DNA from: Nematostella vectensis
Lineage: Eukaryota > Cnidaria > Anthozoa > Actiniaria > Edwardsiidae
NCBI RefSeq assembly: GCF_932526225.1
Contig: NC_064040.1
Span: forward strand, 4,523,681 to 4,587,680
DNA length: 64,000 nt
Reading direction: 5' to 3'
Below the pieces are notes generated by a model that saw nothing but the letters and a program-made list of their open reading frames with translations, was not told where the DNA came from and did not search any database. The position numbers and the translations under genes are program-made. This document shows, piece by piece, positions 24,101-34,500 of this stretch (position 1 is the first letter of the stretch; each line of letters starts with the position of its first letter).

Positions 24101-25601
24101 CCCACGCGCGGAGCTCGCGAAACGAACTGCAGAAGCCACAAGATATGTGTATCATGAAACGAGATATCCCGTGCCTGACCCGCAAGACACGATGTCACCC
24201 GAACAACCAAATTATTACTCACGGGATACGCGCGACGTGACGTCACGTGATCAAGCTACGGGATATCCCTCGCCCGTCCCTCAAGACACGAGGTCACCTG
24301 GTCAAGTAATGGGATACCATTCCCGGGAATCCCGTAAATCGGAGTCACCGAACTTGAAATATACGGAAAGGGCAACTCGCTCTACGGAGTCACCCGCGTG
24401 TAACACGCACTACTATACCGAGGAGAAGGCGCGTGAAATGCGATCACCGGAGCATGAAACAAGCGTGTCGCATCGTGATACGGGATCGCCTCCGCGTGAC
24501 ACACGGTGTGGTTCACGAACAGTCTCACCTGCGGAAACACCGCGGTACACGAACTTCACCGAGTGTCAAGGCTCGACCACGTACGAACCACACGCTACCA
24601 TGACAACAGACACACCACACGTGCACACGGAAGGCTCTCCGACTACTGCTCATGCAAGGTCACGTGAACCTCAATCTGTGAATGGCTTTTCACCCACCGG
24701 TCCGGTTAACGGACAGCCGACCAACTCTACGAGCTCGAGTCCATTCAGCGTGACTTCCGCAGACACTATTATCAACCCTACGGCGGCATACGTGCGTCCC
24801 GGGATGGTCCCGCGGGAAATTATCCCGCCACTACGGGACGGTTCGGGCGGACCCATGGTCGAGTACATCAAGACGGACTCCATATGCGGGAGACCGCTGA
24901 TCAGCTGGAACGCGCGGAATGTGGCGGATTTTGTAGCCGCGACGGACTGTGCGGACAGTGCGGTGATCTTCCTAGAGCAGGTACATTACGAGTAAGGGGT
25001 ATATTAGAGGGCGGGCAAATACCAAATAATACCCTGAATAAACAAAGGCTGGATCTCACTAGGACGCAACGCACGTAATTATTCAATATTCGCTGGAATA
25101 AAGCAAAAGCGAGCACAAGAGAACGCTTGAGCTTGTGTTTGACAGATTCTCACTTGTTTCGTTATTGCGTTTGCTCTTGCCCTTGCGATTGCATGCTAGT
25201 GAGAACCAACCGTTTTTTTATTTCGTGGCTACCATGGCGGCTACAGCAAAATTTCTCTGGCCCATTTATACCCCTTCCCTTTGTCCGAAGGTTTACATGT
25301 GACTTAGTCTATCGGATCAAAGCCTGATTTTCATGTCTAATCGATCCGAACTGGATTATTGCATTTGCATATTATTGCCCTTGCGATAAGTGTTAAATTC
25401 TGCTTTTAACTTATTAGTAATGTGTACTTTTCTCCTTTTTGTAATTAGTGCTTGTTTTTTTGTCTACAGGATATTGACGGCAAAGCTCTGCTTCTTCTTT
25501 CGCAAGACATATTCGTGAATAAACTTAACCTGAAACTGGGAACTGCCATAAAATTATACAACCACATATCCAACTTACGTTCAGCGATGCTCATGCGATG
25601 A
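18122..25601 (+). CDS. SAM-domain protein with Polycomb-type (SFMBT/Scm/Ph-like) SAM, ~933 residues
   Basis: Eight exons: 18122-18709, 21456-21522, 21899-22410, 22594-22672, 22859-22917, 23321-23369, 23665-24980, 25470-25601; phases are consistent. The C-terminal SAM domain (about residues 864-928) reads SWNARNVADFVAATDCADSA, then FLEQ/DIDGKALLLLSQDIF and LNLKLGTAIKLYNHISNLR. The IDGxALLLL and LKLGxAxK motifs are typical of SAMs in Polycomb-group proteins (SFMBT, Scm, polyhomeotic, L3MBTL), which oligomerise in chromatin repressor complexes. Everything before it is low-complexity: a basic coiled-coil N-terminus (LELERLKKREKELHVMKLSQ), an Arg/Glu/Gln-rich middle, and a Pro/Ser/Thr/Arg-rich exon 7 with loose repeats around DTRSP. 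I see no MBT repeats and no FCS zinc finger, so it is not a full SFMBT, Scm or Ph. ATG 18122 is the first in-frame ATG. Exon 1 could belong to a separate gene, since it joins over a 2.7-kb intron. Confidence 0.75.
21190..21455. repeat. 74-bp tandem repeat in SAM-gene intron 1
   Basis: TTTGCCATGGTTTTCACTG and neighbouring TTTTCTGACATTGTTTCTAC recur at 74-bp spacing (21247, 21321, 21395), running up to the exon 2 acceptor, which lies within the last copy. Confidence 0.85.
21720..21845. mobile_element. Dispersed repeat copy (core AGAAAGCCATATGTAACAAA)
   Basis: G/C-run-rich segment bounded by AGATCTAGGGGGAGGG and AAAGCTAAATCTCCC with the core at 21777. Similar copies are at about 28783-28920 and 48016-48115. 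The imperfect inverted ends suggest a non-autonomous element. Confidence 0.65.
22920..23290. repeat. Degenerate CACATCCACACACGAT repeat in SAM-gene intron 5
   Basis: About a dozen imperfect copies of CACATCCACACACGATYAC, some separated by GTGTACACAT segments. The spurious ORFs here are His/Thr-rich repeats. Confidence 0.85.
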
Positions 25602-25754
25602 ATTATCTTATTATGCTAATACATCCGCTCTGCTTATGAAAATGCGGTCGTGCCGGGTGGTAAAACAACGTTATGGACTTTATTGGACGATAAATTACAT
25701 TTGGTTTAGAGTATATGAAAGATATTGAACCATATATACGTATTACATGACAAA

Positions 25755-25760
25755 AATAAA
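25755..25760 (+). promoter_or_regulatory. Polyadenylation signal of the SAM-domain gene
   Basis: AATAAA 154 bp after the stop codon, in an AT-rich stretch. No other hexamer lies between the stop and this site. Confidence 0.55.
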
Positions 25761-25864
25761 GAATATATATTTTTGCGAGGGAAATGGTGCATTCATGCGA
25801 TTTTATTGTTCTCTGATGGGCGCATTTTTCGCCCAGGAGCTTGTGTGTACCTGACTAGAACTTC

Positions 25865-27640
25865 ACTTGCACATCACCTAGTGTGTGCATGACGAACACT
25901 GCCCACATCACCTAGTGTGTACAAGACGAGCACTGCGCACATCACCTAGTGTGTACAAGACGAGCACTGCCCACATCACCTAGTGTGTACAAGACGAGCA
26001 CTGCGCACATCACCTAGTGTGTACAAGACGAGCACTGCGCACATCACCTAGTGTGTACAAGACGAGCACTGCGCACATCACCTAGTGTGTACAAGACAAG
26101 CACTGCGCACATCACCTAGTTTGTACATGACGAGCACTGCGCACATCACCTAGTGTGTACAAGACGAGCACTGCGCACATCACCTAGTGTGTACAAGACG
26201 AGCACTGCGCACATCACCTAGTTTGTACATGACGAGCACTGCGCACATCACCTAGTGTGTACAAGACGAGCACTGCGCACATCACCTAGTGTGTACATGA
26301 CGAGCACTGCGCACATCACCTAGTGTGTACAAGACGAGCACTGCGCACATCACCTGGTGTGTACAAGACAAGCACTGCGCACATCACCTAGTGTGTACAA
26401 GACGAGCACTGCCCACATCGCCTAGTGTGTACATGACGAGCACTGCGCACATCACCTAGTGTGTACATGACGAGCACTGCGCACATCACCTAGTGTGTAC
26501 ATGACGAGCACTGCGCACATCACATAGTGTGTACAAGACGAGCACTGCGCACATCACCTAGTGTGTACAAGACGAACACTGCCCACATCACCTAGTGTGT
26601 ACATGACGAGCACTGCGCACATCACCTAGTGTGTACATGACGAGCACTGCGCACATCACCTAGTGTGTACATGACGAGCACTGCGCACATCACCTAGTGT
26701 GTACATGACGAGCACTGCGCACATCACCTAGTGTGTACATGACGAGCACTGCGCACATCACCTAGTGTGTACAAGACGAGCACTGCGCACATCACCTAGT
26801 GTGTACAAGACGAGCACTGCGCACATCACCTAGTGTGTACATGACGAGCACTGCGCACATCACCTAGTGTGTACAAGACGAGCACTGCGCACATCGCCTA
26901 GTGTGTACAAGACGAGCACTGCCCACATCACCTAGTGTGTACATGACGAGCACTGCGCACATCACATAGTGTGTACAAGACGAGCACTGCGCACATCACC
27001 TAGTGTGTACAAGACGAACACTACCCACATCACCTAGTGTGTACATGACGAGCACTGCGCACATCACCTAGTGTGTACATGACGAGCACTGCGCACATCA
27101 CCTAGTGTGTACATGACGAGCACTGCGCACATCACCTAGTGTGTACATGACGAGCACTGCGCACATCACCTAGTGTGTACATGACGAGCACTGCGCACAT
27201 CACCTAGTGTGTACAAGACGAGCACTGCGCACATCACCTAGTGTGTACAAGACGAGCACTGCCCACATCACCTAGCGTGTACATGGCGAGCACTGCGCAC
27301 ATCACCTAGTGTGTACATGACGAGCACTGCGCACATCACCTAGTTCGTACATGAAAAGCACTGTGCGCATCAGCTAGTGTGTACATGACGAGCACTGCGC
27401 ACATCACCTAGTGTGTGTATTACGGGTACTGCGCACATCACCTGGTGTGTACATGACGAGCACTGCGCACATAACATAGTGTGTATATGACGAGTTCTGC
27501 GCGCATCACCTAGTGTGTACAAGACGAGCACTGCGCACATCACCTAGTGTGTGTATATTGCGATTGCTGCGCAAATCACTAAGTGTGTACATGACGAGCA
27601 CTACGTACATCGCCTGTGCACGTCACACGAAAAGCGCTGC
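25865..27640. repeat. 34-bp satellite-like array, ~52 copies, with a higher-order period
   Basis: Unit of 34 bp built around CACATCACCTAGTGTGTACA followed by AGACGAGCACTGCG. Copies differ at a few sites: GTACAAG or GTACATG, CTGCGCAC or CTGCCCAC, CACCTAG or CACATAG. A rare variant pair (CACATAG followed by GACGAACACT) appears at about 26521 and again at 26963, 442 bp or 13 units apart. Copies near 27350-27640 are more diverged. It lies between the SAM gene and the ShKT gene. Confidence 0.95.
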
Positions 27641-29214
27641 GCCTCAAATCATATTATGTACATTTGTAAAGAGAAGGAAACAATGCTTTTTTCTACTGCA
27701 TTTATTGATTTCGTGTTTTAAGTTGCAATTATGCTTGTAATAAATGCAGAACTTTTTCATCCGAATTTCATCCATGGTTCCTGGCGTTTAAGAAGATTGC
27801 AAAGTCTTATATCATGGGGTTCTGTCCACGGTCGTCACACACTCACTAGCATCTGCCACAAGTTTTCTTGCATTTGCGACGGACATATTCAGAGATTCGA
27901 CATTTATGTTTCATCCTCCGACAGATAAAGGAGTGCCCACTGTCTCGACAATCTACAAATAGGAAATACTTGTCTCTTATTACGAATAAATAGTATTTCT
28001 AATCATAGCTACTGGCAAGCCACGTACAACAAATGTTTCAAGATACGATTATGAAGATATCTTACAGCGCAATAAGAGAATTGGATATTTAGAAATATCT
28101 TGCAATTTCTTTATAATGTCTCTTTACTGAGTAAAGCCAGTAGTCAAACGTTAAAGAAGGCCAATCAAGCCACCATTTTATGCTCCCGCTCAATGCCGAG
28201 TCGCACAAAGCATCCATTTCCATCGGCTAATGCAAGCAAGTAACTAAGATATTTTCAATCCAATATCGTCAAGAACATATAAGACTTCATTCGTAAATTG
28301 TTATTTCGAAGTTTTCTTGCAAATTTATCGCTGTATTTCCAATGATAAACAGTAACGAAGGGGTGAGTGATTGACATTCTTTAAAAGACGTTGGACCTTG
28401 TTTGATACTAGGTATCATATATCTCTGTCAGCTTTATTCAAATTTATTAATTATTATTTAATGAATTAATTATTTCTAAATCTTTATGAATTAGCAAAAT
28501 ATCAAGAGTGAGATGGCGTCTATTTTCATCGGCTGATCTCAGGTAGCCCCCCTCGCAGACGGGCGAGCGACACCTGCCTAAAAACGCCTGCGAGGGAGGC
28601 TAGATTTCAGAAGGCTGTTGGGATATTTAGTAAAGTAGCTTTGCCTATTTTAGATCGTGGTCTATTCTACTAGAGTTGTCTTCCAATGTCTTCCAATATT
28701 AAAAGAAAACAATAACAAGGTGTGGCTGACTGAAGGGCTCTGCAAATAATCATATAATTCTTATACTTTCTAAATATTTCACAGGAGCGGAGGGGGTTTA
28801 ACCCCCCCCCCCCCTTGGGCTACTAGAAAGCCATATGTAACAAAAATTTTCCCCCTCCCCCCTTTGTCACTGAGCCAAACCCCACCTTTAGCGAAAAGCT
28901 AGATCCGCCCCAGTTTCAAATACATTGTGCCATGGATCATTTTACACTAGACCAGTAGAGCTCTCTTGACTAGACATTATGTGACACACGGAACATGTTT
29001 AAGGAGCCCCATTTAGCCTTTTGCTATTTTTATTCAATATGTAAAGAACAACCCTGTGAAGAAATCTCGAAATACAAAATATGAGAACATTTTTATAGGA
29101 ACGTCCAGCCGAAGATTTCAACAAACTCTACGAAAATGTAAATAACATGTCGAGGCTCGGATATTAGTAAAATATTGGTTAGTTTTGTGATGCCTTTGGG
29201 GGGTGGGATCGGAA
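27641..29214. other. Intergenic DNA with two short mobile-element copies
   Basis: No exon seen. A 59-bp element at 28544-28602 has inverted ends (TAGCCCCCCTCGCAG and CTGCGAGGGAGGCTA). A copy of the AGAAAGCCATATGTAACAAA family is at about 28783-28920. Confidence 0.5.
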
Positions 29215-29445
29215 GGGATTTGGAGGCTTGCCTTTAGGTACACACCTGCGACGTGTTTACGAGAAAATACGATACCAGGGGGGATGGGGGTACTAACCAC
29301 GGAGGGTGGGGGGGGGATGTCGAGGCTTTACGAGTAAATACGATACTCTCCCCAGGGAGGAGGGGGGTACTAATCACGGGGGGTAGGGAGGGATGTGGAG
29401 GCTTTACAAGTTAACACGATACTTTCCCCAGGGGGGGGGGGGGGG
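29215..29445. repeat. ~75-bp tandem repeat, three copies, reaching into an exon
   Basis: GAGGCTTTACGAGTAAATAC-like segments followed by GATAC, CCCAGG and G runs recur at about 29250, 29325 and 29401. The last copy overlaps the 3' end of the ShKT reading frame and ends in a G run of about 14. Confidence 0.75.
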
Positions 29446-30535
29446 TACACACCCTGTGAGCACTGGCGGCAATACTTCTGACAGATGCTTTTGCCGTACA
29501 TCGGACATAACATCAAGCCCATCTGGACCGCCTTCTGTCTACAGAACGGATAGCTGTCCACACACTTTGCATTAGCCCCTGGTGATATCAAACAAACAAA
29601 ATAAAATTCCAATATCAATGATAGCGATCCACGCACTAGGAGTAAGCCCCGTGTAATATCCAGCTTATAATTAAGATCAAGCTGTAACCTCTCTTGTTTG
29701 AAAAAAAGCGTAGTTAATCGAACACTATAGGGAGTGGTATTGGTTGTTTGCTATGATTGACTTCGCCCTTACTCTCAAACTAGACAAGTACTGTGAGTTC
29801 TAGACGGCTACAAATGATAATGAGTGATCAATGTGTTGTAGATCCTTGCGCACATCACCTAGTGTGCATTACTCGAACTGCGCACATCACCTAGTGTGTA
29901 CATGACGATCACTGTGCACATCTCCTAGTGTGTACATGATGAACAATGCGCACATCACCTAATGTGTAATGACGAACAATACGCATTTCACCTAGTGTGT
30001 GTATTACGAGCAATGCGTACATCACCTAGTGTGTGTGCCATACGAGCAATGCGCAGATTCTTTTGAACACTAGAGATTTATGCCTAGTCACACACATGCT
30101 AATGATAAGAATTGGCTCAGTTTTGTTTGGTTTTTGTTCGTCGCGCCTTCGGCCGTTCGGCCATGCCAGAACCACTTATGAAAACCTCTATCGCTTTGAT
30201 AAATTAAGACTTCTAGAGCTTTGATACAATTTAAACGATGCCGATCGAATTTTCGACCACTAAAAAGTTCAAACCTTTTCGCTTTCCGTTTACACGGGAC
30301 CGAACAAAGAAACGACTATACGAAAACCTAACAAACTGTATCCACGCCGTTTCTTTCCTCCGCTATGCATTTATTTTTCTTCATCGTGTAAAATATAAAT
30401 AAATGGAGAAGAAGCGAAGGGCTGTCGCCGAACGAACCTCAAGGTCTAGGAGCAGTGGTCTGTAATCTTTATATACTCACGATTAGCAGAAAGCACGACC
30501 AATAAAACAGCCACCATAGCGCTCAACGCAACCAT
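29370..30535 (-). CDS. Secreted ShKT-type cysteine-rich peptide precursor
   Basis: Two coding exons on the minus strand: 30535-30481 (donor CGTGAGT, phase 1) and 29578 downwards. Exon 1 encodes a classic signal peptide (MVALSAMVAVLLVVLSA); a likely cleavage site follows the ANA at the start of exon 2. The mature part has six cysteines spaced C-x6-C-x11-C-x7-C-x3-C-x2-C; the C-x3-C-x2-C ending is the ShKT signature. ShKT domains occur in cnidarian toxins, including potassium-channel blockers, but also in many non-toxic secreted proteins, so toxicity is not established. After the last cysteine the frame runs through a C-run and a minisatellite to a stop at 29370. A donor just after the domain (AGGGTGTGT) could instead lead to an unseen exon. 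Confidence 0.7.
29850..30056. repeat. Outlying diverged copies of the 34-bp satellite in the ShKT intron
   Basis: About six copies with the core CACATCACCTAGTGTGTACA and length changes. They match the 25.9-27.6 kb array unit but are separated from it by 2.2 kb, including the ShKT last exon. Confidence 0.9.
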
Positions 30536-31298
30536 ATTCCTTGTCCTCCACTTATGGTAGAGTGAAATGTCTAGTCAGTGCTAAAAAAAAAACAAATATT
30601 TAAAACTACAAATAGGCAGAAAGGGGACCATGCACAACAGCTATCCTGCGGGTGTGCGTCGGACCTTAAAAAATGACTATTTAGAAAAAAATAGTTTACC
30701 GTAAAATCTAGAACTGAAGTATTGCAAATTAGTTAATTCAACAATTAATAGTGATGAATTGAACATTTGTACGCCATTAAAACCTACAAAAAAGATATTC
30801 AATATTGCCAGGGGAATGCTTCGCCGATAAAAACCTTCATGTGCTAATTGCAGGGATCTGATTGGATGATTTGAACATTTCAATATTCATTAGGTATCAA
30901 GCAGTTATTCATAAGGTTTCAAGCTGTTTTTTAAATAAGGTATAGAACGGCGGATGTCATTATTGGTCGAAGCTACGAAACTAATAAAAATTGACTTTGT
31001 CTATATTCCAGTATACAACTTATTCAATTCTTACAACTTTATACAATTTCATTCGCAATAAAATTCGCTAAGTGAAAATTCATATGTGGTAGCCCGCAGT
31101 GGTTCATGGGTAAAGAACGGCACATGTGAATGTACAACCAGCCCTAATTTAATTTTATGTACGCTTATTTGTTTATTTATTTGATACCCATGAAACAATG
31201 CGAGTTACGACAAATAGAATTTCTCCAAGTGCAACTGAATCAGTTTTGTTTTATGTTTTATATGCGTTTTATCAAAGAAATCCTCAAAACGCACGAGT

Positions 31299-31437
31299 TA
31301 AGCTAAGTTCAAACGTCGTGTTATCCATGAGCCGTATTCAATGCAAATGCATGTGAATGAATCGAGTCGATTGTTTCATTTGCATGCATTTGCATTGAAT
31401 ACGGCCCATGGATAATACGACGTTTAAACTTAGCCTT
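31299..31437. mobile_element. Foldback (hairpin) element with octamer motifs
   Basis: Two arms of about 60 bp, for example GCCGTATTCAATGCAAATGC and its complement GCATTTGCATTGAATACGGC, flank a short loop TCGAGTCGATTG. The outer ends TAAGCTAAGT and ACTTAGCCTTA also pair. Octamer sequences ATGCAAAT (31341-31348) and ATTTGCAT (31378-31385 and 31388-31395) lie in the arms. Confidence 0.82.
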
Positions 31438-31639
31438 ACAAGAAAGAAAAAACACTTAAGGGGGGGGACAAATATCAGAGACGACATCGGGACTGACGAT
31501 CAGTCGGACTGAAGATCGGTCATATACAAGGGAGTCCGGCCGGCATGCTCCCGCGGAGATAAAATTAATCACTAAAAATTGTTAAGACTTTATGGAGAAT
31601 AGCGGCATTAGCGTCATTTCTTATTTTATATATATATAT

Positions 31640-31975
31640 ATTATGTAGGAAGGGTGTCTATTCGTCGCCTCTGTTCTTTTGGGACTACACGTCTCTTTGA
31701 CCCCGACCGGGTCCGTACCTGGAAAACATAGTGTGTCCTAAATGCCGCGCCTTCGGGCTGAATCCTTTGAGATTAGTCTCTGTGTTTTTGTATTTTATCG
31801 ATAAGTGTTCAAGTATCCGTAGTGTAGGGGCAAGCCTCTCCTGGACCTCGTGTTCGTTCGCGTTCCCCTCTCTGCACTAATTCTTGTCTGTTTTTCTATG
31901 TATTTTGCTGTATATCTTTATATATAAGTGTGGAGGAAGCCACACTTAAATAAATACATCAAAAAAATGTGATTT
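31640..31975 (+). mobile_element. Possible 3' tail of a retroelement or non-coding transcript
   Basis: A GC-richer block in AT-rich surroundings ends with a perfect hairpin (AGTGTGG, loop AGGAAG, CCACACT) and then TAAATAAATACATC. Such an end could be a LINE/SINE tail or a transcript end. I recognise no protein in it. Confidence 0.25.
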
Positions 31976-33126
31976 GGGTACGCATCACTGTAGTTTACTT
32001 TATGACGAACGTTGCGCAAATAGAACAGCAACGGCAAAAAAGAAAAACAATGCAAAATTCAGAAACAGGCGTGAAATGCACTCTGAAATAGACACTGTCT
32101 CATACATCTGAGACGTTCTCCTCCAAGCCACGACGCTCATCGCCTAGAACAGTTTTGTCAAAACTAGTTTAGAATTCAGCGGTTATAAGCATAAGAGTAT
32201 TTTTGACAAAGTATAATCAACTTATCTCGTATCTGTCTCACCGGCTCTGTTCCAGTTCTTTCCAGTTCCAATTCCGGTTATTCCTCTCTTTTTTTCTGGG
32301 TTTTCTGCCTCTTTCAGTAAACCAGCCAAATATAATTTGTATTATTTAAATAGATCATAATCCCTCTCGCTGCCTTATCAGCATGAGGATATAGGGGTTA
32401 TTTGCCGGATGGGAGGTCCGTATCGTGAAATACCGTGACCGAGGTCTTGAAAACACTGACCGAGGCCGATCTGATCGACACTTTGAGGGGGCAGCGCGCG
32501 CAAAATATCGATTCTCGGACCTAGATATAGGAATCTCCGGACCGCTCTATTAGCCAATAGAATGCAATCAGAATGCAAACAGAATGCAGGATTCGTTACC
32601 GTGACCGCTAAAAAAAATAAATGGGAATATCTTCCCTGTCGAGTAAACTACAGAGAAGCGCGAAGTACGCGCCTTCCTTTAAGGCAAAAAGTGGGTCGTT
32701 TATTACCAGGCTTTTTTCCATATGTTACCTTTGGAACGCGCCTGCGAGGGACCAAGGGAAGGCAAGTTGTTTTCCGGCAACACAGCACGCACAGCACAAG
32801 TGAGCACCAGTCAACACAAGCGGAAAGCGCAAGAAAAGCCGGCAGTTGCGTTCTTTTGCGCTTGCGTCAACAAGGCGGTCATGAATATCCAATAACGTTT
32901 GAATGGCCTCCTCTATACCCTGGATACCAGAGGCCCTGAGCTTCGCTGCGACAACTATTTGAGCGATAAGCGTCGTCGCGAAGAACGGTGCCTTTGGTAC
33001 GCAGGGTGCCTCCTCTATGAAACGAAAATACTTTTTATTCGTTTTGTAATGCTAATCCCTTCCTAAAGCTAAAGGATTTATGGCCCGTAAATCACTTTTG
33101 ATTATTTGGCATATACAAGGTTAGGT

Positions 33127-33220
33127 TACCCTGGTTCCAGAGCCACGAACGTCTCTCTATTTAGTGGCCAACGAGCTTGCTGGCGAGCTCGGAGACGTTC
33201 GAGGCTCTGGAACCAGGGTA
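33127..33220. mobile_element. 94-bp foldback element
   Basis: TACCCTGGTTCCAGAGCC at the left is the inverse of GGCTCTGGAACCAGGGTA at the right, with GAACGTCTC and GAGACGTTC pairing further in. Short, palindromic, non-coding; MITE-like. Confidence 0.78.
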
Positions 33221-33984
33221 AGGTTAGGTTTGCCCAGAAACAGAAAGATTATTCCATAAAGGGTATTCCTTGTTAGATTGTTGGAGTGGATTCAAGAAGT
33301 TTTTAAGGGGGAGTGTTTTCATGCAAGACAAATCTTACAAACTGCGGTCGATGCGAGAAAAGCTCATTGAATAATCTCTTCTTCTCTCAATAACAATTCC
33401 AGGCACAAGAGAACCTTCTACTTAAGCGTTGAAAATTGAAAAAACAAAACAATTTATGCAGAAAGATAATCTAAAAAGTTTGACAAGCATTATTAGAAGG
33501 CAATGTCCTCTTACCTTAAAGTTGCGACACCCCGCGTAACCAACTGAAAAAATAGAAACTGTCAAGACAAGAAAATTTTGAATCAAGACAATGAGGACCA
33601 AATTATCTTTATTGCCGACAATAATGAGTTTTTTACGACTTTTCTTTCTATTATCAGATCATGATAAAGCGTTTTAATGACAGCGAATATTGACATATTT
33701 CATTAGCTCACGACAGCTCTGCGAGCATAAAAGGCGAACTTTTTGATCAAATATATTTTATATCGAACTTTTATTCCTAGAAACTAAATAAAAATAATTA
33801 AACTTGAAAAAATGTGATGCCTTAGATTTTCATAGCATGCCCACATGTTTTTATCATTATGAATGGTACTTAATTATCTAAATTACAGTTAAATTTACTC
33901 GATGCTAAAGCTAACAGATCATTCTCTCGGAATTTTATAGTTTCCTAGTCTTCCCTGCTTACCCTTGCTTGGAGATAAGGGTCA

Positions 33985-34500
33985 AGGTAGCACCTCAAGA
34001 CCCAAGACAGGGTCAAGGTAGCACCCCAAGACCCAAGACAGGGTCAAGGTAGCACCCCAAGAGAGGGTCAAGGTAGCACCCCAAGACCCAAGACAGGGTC
34101 AAGGTAGCACCCCAAGACCCAAGACAGGGTCAAGGTAGCACCCCAAGACCCAAGACAGGGTCAAGGTAGCACCCCAAGACCCAAGAGAGGGTCAAGGTAG
34201 CACCCCAAGACCCAAGAGAGGGTCAATGTAGCACCCTAAGACCCAAGACAGGGTCAAGGTAGCACCCCAAGACAGGGTCAAGGTAGCACCCCAAGACCCA
34301 AGAGATGGTCAATGTAGCACCCCAAGAGAGGGTCAAGGTAGCACCCCAAGACCCAAGACAGGGTCAAGGTAGCACCCCAAGACCCAATAGAGGGTCAAGG
34401 TAGCACCCCAAGACAGATACAAGGTAGCACCCTAAGACCCAAGAGAGGGTCAAGGTAGCACCCCAAGACCCAAGAGAGGGTCAAGGTAGCACCCCAAGAA
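33985..34500. repeat. 31-bp minisatellite with shortened variants
   Basis: Unit GGGTCAAGGTAGCACCCCAA plus GACCCAAGACA. Several copies lack the GACCCAA segment (24-bp units), showing repeat-length mixing. Confidence 0.93.

Noticed and set aside
25865-27640. CRISPR-like array
   Set aside because: Units are directly adjacent with no spacers, and the genome is eukaryotic; it is a minisatellite.
32562-32939. 125-codon plus-strand ORF
   Set aside because: No domain, no splice context, composition like the surrounding intergenic DNA.
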